Shown here: positions 62,216 to 64,000 of the stretch, one piece after another
Layout of the letters: every line of letters begins with the position of its first letter
Numbering within the stretch: the first letter of the stretch is position 1
Source: Betaproteobacteria bacterium
GTDB lineage: Bacteria > Pseudomonadota > Gammaproteobacteria > Burkholderiales > SG8-41
NCBI GenBank assembly: GCA_021730905.1
Contig: JAKFYK010000043.1
Coordinates: forward strand, 26,344 to 90,343
Reading direction: 5' to 3'
DNA: 64,000 bases
Translations under genes and position numbers: made by a program
The notes under the pieces: generated by a model
The model's database searches: none
The model's input: only the letters and a program-made list of their open reading frames with translations
What the model was told of the DNA's origin: nothing

Positions 62216-62240
62216 CCGTTCCTCGTTTATTTTTTTCAAT

Positions 62241-62254
62241 AAAACAGATACTTA
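62241..62254 (+). repeat. Dispersed AT-rich repeat, copy 7
   Basis: AAAACAGATACTTA lies 26 bases upstream of the CoxL-type start, in the 287-base gap to the MFS gene. The rest of the gap holds the likely divergent promoters but no assignable motif. Confidence 0.6.
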
Positions 62255-62502
62255 ACCTAAAGCACCGCAGACGCGGCACCAACGGAAAAAGTCTGTGGAA
62301 GTTGCGTTTGAAATTACTTGCCGGGGCCGCGAATTCCGCCCGTACTCGTATTCTACCGTGAGAATTCCATGTATTCACGCACGATAATACAGGGCCTCGC
62401 CCGACGAGAATCCAGTATGTGGCAGCGACTCGCGCAACGTCCGCGCTTGCTGGTATTGTCGGGGGCAGCAATAAATTTCTGCTGAAAAAACACAATAAAA
62501 GC

Positions 62503-63783
62503 ATGGCCTTGCATCCGGCTCCCGAAACACCCATGCGCGCTTCGGCGTTCGCGCCGTTCAGCGTGCGCAGTTTCCGCTTTCAGTGGCCTGCCGATCTCGC
62601 GACCTCGTGGGCGTTCGAGATGGAAACGCTGATTCTCGGCTGGTACGTGCTGGTGGAGACGCGTTCGGTGCTGATGCTCACACTGTTCGCCTCGCTGCAG
62701 CATATGGGCACCTTGCTGGCGCCCATGTTCGGTGTGATGGGCGATCGCATCGGGCATCGCAAGGTCCTGGCCACGATGCGCGCGGTATACACCGCGCTGG
62801 CATTGACGCTGATGACACTGGCCTACAGCGGCCTGCTGACGCCGACGTACGTGTTGGTCATCGCGGGCGTAATGGGCCTGGTGCGCCCGTCGGATATCGG
62901 CATGCGCACCGCGCTGGTCGGAGCGACCATGCCGTCCGACAAGCTGATGGGCGCGATGAGCATCCAGCGCACCACGCAGGATTCCGCCAAGGTGGCCGGC
63001 GCGCTTACCGGCGCGGGGCTGGTGGCGCTGCTCGGCATCGGCCCGGCGTATACCGTAGTGGCGAGCTTTTACGCCATCAGCGCAGCGCTCACGCTGAAAG
63101 GCGCGAATCCAAACGCTGCGCCGCGCCAGGTGATGGCCAGAACGGGGAACGCCTCACCGTGGGGAGACTTGCGTGCCGGCATGGCCTATGTGTGGAACAC
63201 GCCGCTGCTGTTGGCCTCGATGTGTTTTGCATTTCTGCTCAATTGCTCGGCGTTCCCGATGATGAACGGCCTGATGCCGGTAATGGCGAAAGAGATCTAC
63301 CACACCGATCAAACCGGCCTCGGCTATCTGGTCGCCGCGGGCGGTTTTGGCGCGCTGATGAGTTCAGTGGTGATGAGCCGTATCGGACACCGCGTGCGTC
63401 CGGCGCGCACGATGATTGTTTTCAGCGCAGGGTGGTTGCTGGCACTCATTTTATTTGCGAACACCACGCATCCCGCGGCGGGCATTCCGTTTTTGCTGCT
63501 GGCCGGGTTGTCACAAGGCCTCGGACAAATACCGATGGCGACAATGCTGATACGCAACTCCGAAGCGCAGTTTCGCGGGCGCATCATGGGCATACGCATG
63601 CTGGCGATCTACGGCAACATACCGGGATTGCTGCTCGCCGGCTGGTTGATACAACGCATGGGTTACCCGATGACGGTAACGGCGTATGGCACGGTCGCGC
63701 TGATATTAATTGTGGTCGTGACCCTGCGCTGGCGCATGCAATTGTGGCGGCGTGACGCGCCTGCGAATTCAAGAGCGATGTAA
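62503..63783 (+). CDS. MFS transporter
   Basis: The 426-residue protein has a 12-helix MFS fold, with GDRIGHRKVLATMRAVYTA (about 80-98) as the loop-2/3 signature. It is of the same EntS-like efflux type as the protein at 25015. The start is uncertain: ATG 62503 gives MALHPAPET; ATG 62533 is possible, and a frame from 62419 extends further. It diverges from the CoxLMS operon and is convergent with the right-edge gene. Confidence 0.85.
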   Translation: MALHPAPETPMRASAFAPFSVRSFRFQWPADLATSWAFEMETLILGWYVLVETRSVLMLTLFASLQHMGTLLAPMFGVMGDRIGHRKVLATMRAVYTALALTLMTLAYSGLLTPTYVLVIAGVMGLVRPSDIGMRTALVGATMPSDKLMGAMSIQRTTQDSAKVAGALTGAGLVALLGIGPAYTVVASFYAISAALTLKGANPNAAPRQVMARTGNASPWGDLRAGMAYVWNTPLLLASMCFAFLLNCSAFPMMNGLMPVMAKEIYHTDQTGLGYLVAAGGFGALMSSVVMSRIGHRVRPARTMIVFSAGWLLALILFANTTHPAAGIPFLLLAGLSQGLGQIPMATMLIRNSEAQFRGRIMGIRMLAIYGNIPGLLLAGWLIQRMGYPMTVTAYGTVALILIVVVTLRWRMQLWRRDAPANSRAM

Positions 63784-63790
63784 TAGCGCG

Positions 63791-64000
63791 CTACTTTGCA
63801 TCGCGCGGCGGGGTGAAATCCTGTTCGTCATTGGCAGGCCAGCGCATGTACTCGGTGTGCAGCCGGTCGGCGCGCACCTGAAACTTGCGCGTGTGCGTCT
63901 GGTTGCGAAATTTCGCGGTCACGATATACGCCCCTGCGGGCAGTCCCGCCAGAAACAACGGCCCCTCGGTGACATGCTCAACCAGTTTTCTGCCGGCCGC
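63791..64000 (-). CDS. Partial carboxypeptidase-regulatory-like protein, C-terminal end
   Basis: On the minus strand an open frame enters from the right edge and ends with TAG at 63791, giving 69 residues. LFLAGLPAGAYIVTAKFRNQTHTRKFQV is typical of a carboxypeptidase regulatory-like or SpaA-type beta-sandwich (LPxGxYxVTAxxxG). It may be an exported protein, but the N-terminus lies outside the window. Its stop is 8 bases from the MFS stop. Confidence 0.65.
   Translation of the reverse strand, partial: AAGRKLVEHVTEGPLFLAGLPAGAYIVTAKFRNQTHTRKFQVRADRLHTEYMRWPANDEQDFTPPRDAK

Overview
The window looks like a GC-rich betaproteobacterial chromosome, most likely an environmental or uncultured Burkholderiales. 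The main reason is its 17 complete genes for Bug-type periplasmic solute-binding proteins (the TctC-like receptors of tripartite tricarboxylate transporters, TTT), an expansion typical of Bordetella, Cupriavidus and relatives. No TctA or TctB membrane gene, rRNA, tRNA, CRISPR array or transposase gene was recognised. About 60 coding features are supported, including one partial gene at each edge.

Layout. Positions 1-5.9 kb: a left-edge partial gene with an operator-like promoter, a ModA-like protein with two tandem carboxymuconolactone-decarboxylase (CMD) paralogues, a crotonase, an SDR lacking most of its catalytic residues, a MmgE/PrpD protein and a TauD-type dioxygenase. 5.9-24.6 kb: catabolic enzymes (ketopantoate-reductase-like, MmgE/PrpD, CocE/NonD hydrolase, ThDP enzyme, alpha/beta hydrolase, CMD, D-2-hydroxyacid dehydrogenase) interleaved with seven Bug receptors, plus two DUF1080 lipoproteins. 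24.6-29.8 kb: a small membrane protein, an MFS transporter and a large exported TPR-CHAT protein. 29.9-36.8 kb: five Bug receptors, a frameshifted Bug relic and two Hsp20 genes behind a probable sigma-32 promoter. 37.0-43.9 kb: an acid-sugar-like module (enolase-superfamily enzyme, C-C hydrolase-like protein, UxaA-type dehydratase, Bug, metallophosphoesterase, D-2-hydroxyacid dehydrogenase). 43.9-44.1 kb: a 271-bp MITE-like element. 44.3-53.6 kb: DinB, MmgE/PrpD, a two-subunit ThDP 2-oxoacid decarboxylase, an ornithine-cyclodeaminase-like enzyme, three Bug receptors and two DapA-family proteins, one without its Schiff-base lysine. 53.6-64 kb: ketopantoate-reductase-like protein, Bug, GlcG-like protein, second CocE hydrolase, a CoxLMS-type molybdenum hydroxylase, an MFS transporter and a right-edge partial gene.

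How the genes fit together. The recurring unit is one or two Bug receptors next to one or two enzymes acting on carboxylated substrates. I infer a set of small uptake-plus-catabolism modules for different organic acids whose receptors would have to use membrane components encoded elsewhere, unless some of them are sensors. No substrate can be read from the sequence.

Several short dispersed repeats overlay this: a 14-bp AT-rich motif in seven places (one inside a gene), a 20-bp motif sitting in frame at the same spot of three Bug genes, a GC-rich intergenic repeat and the MITE-like element.
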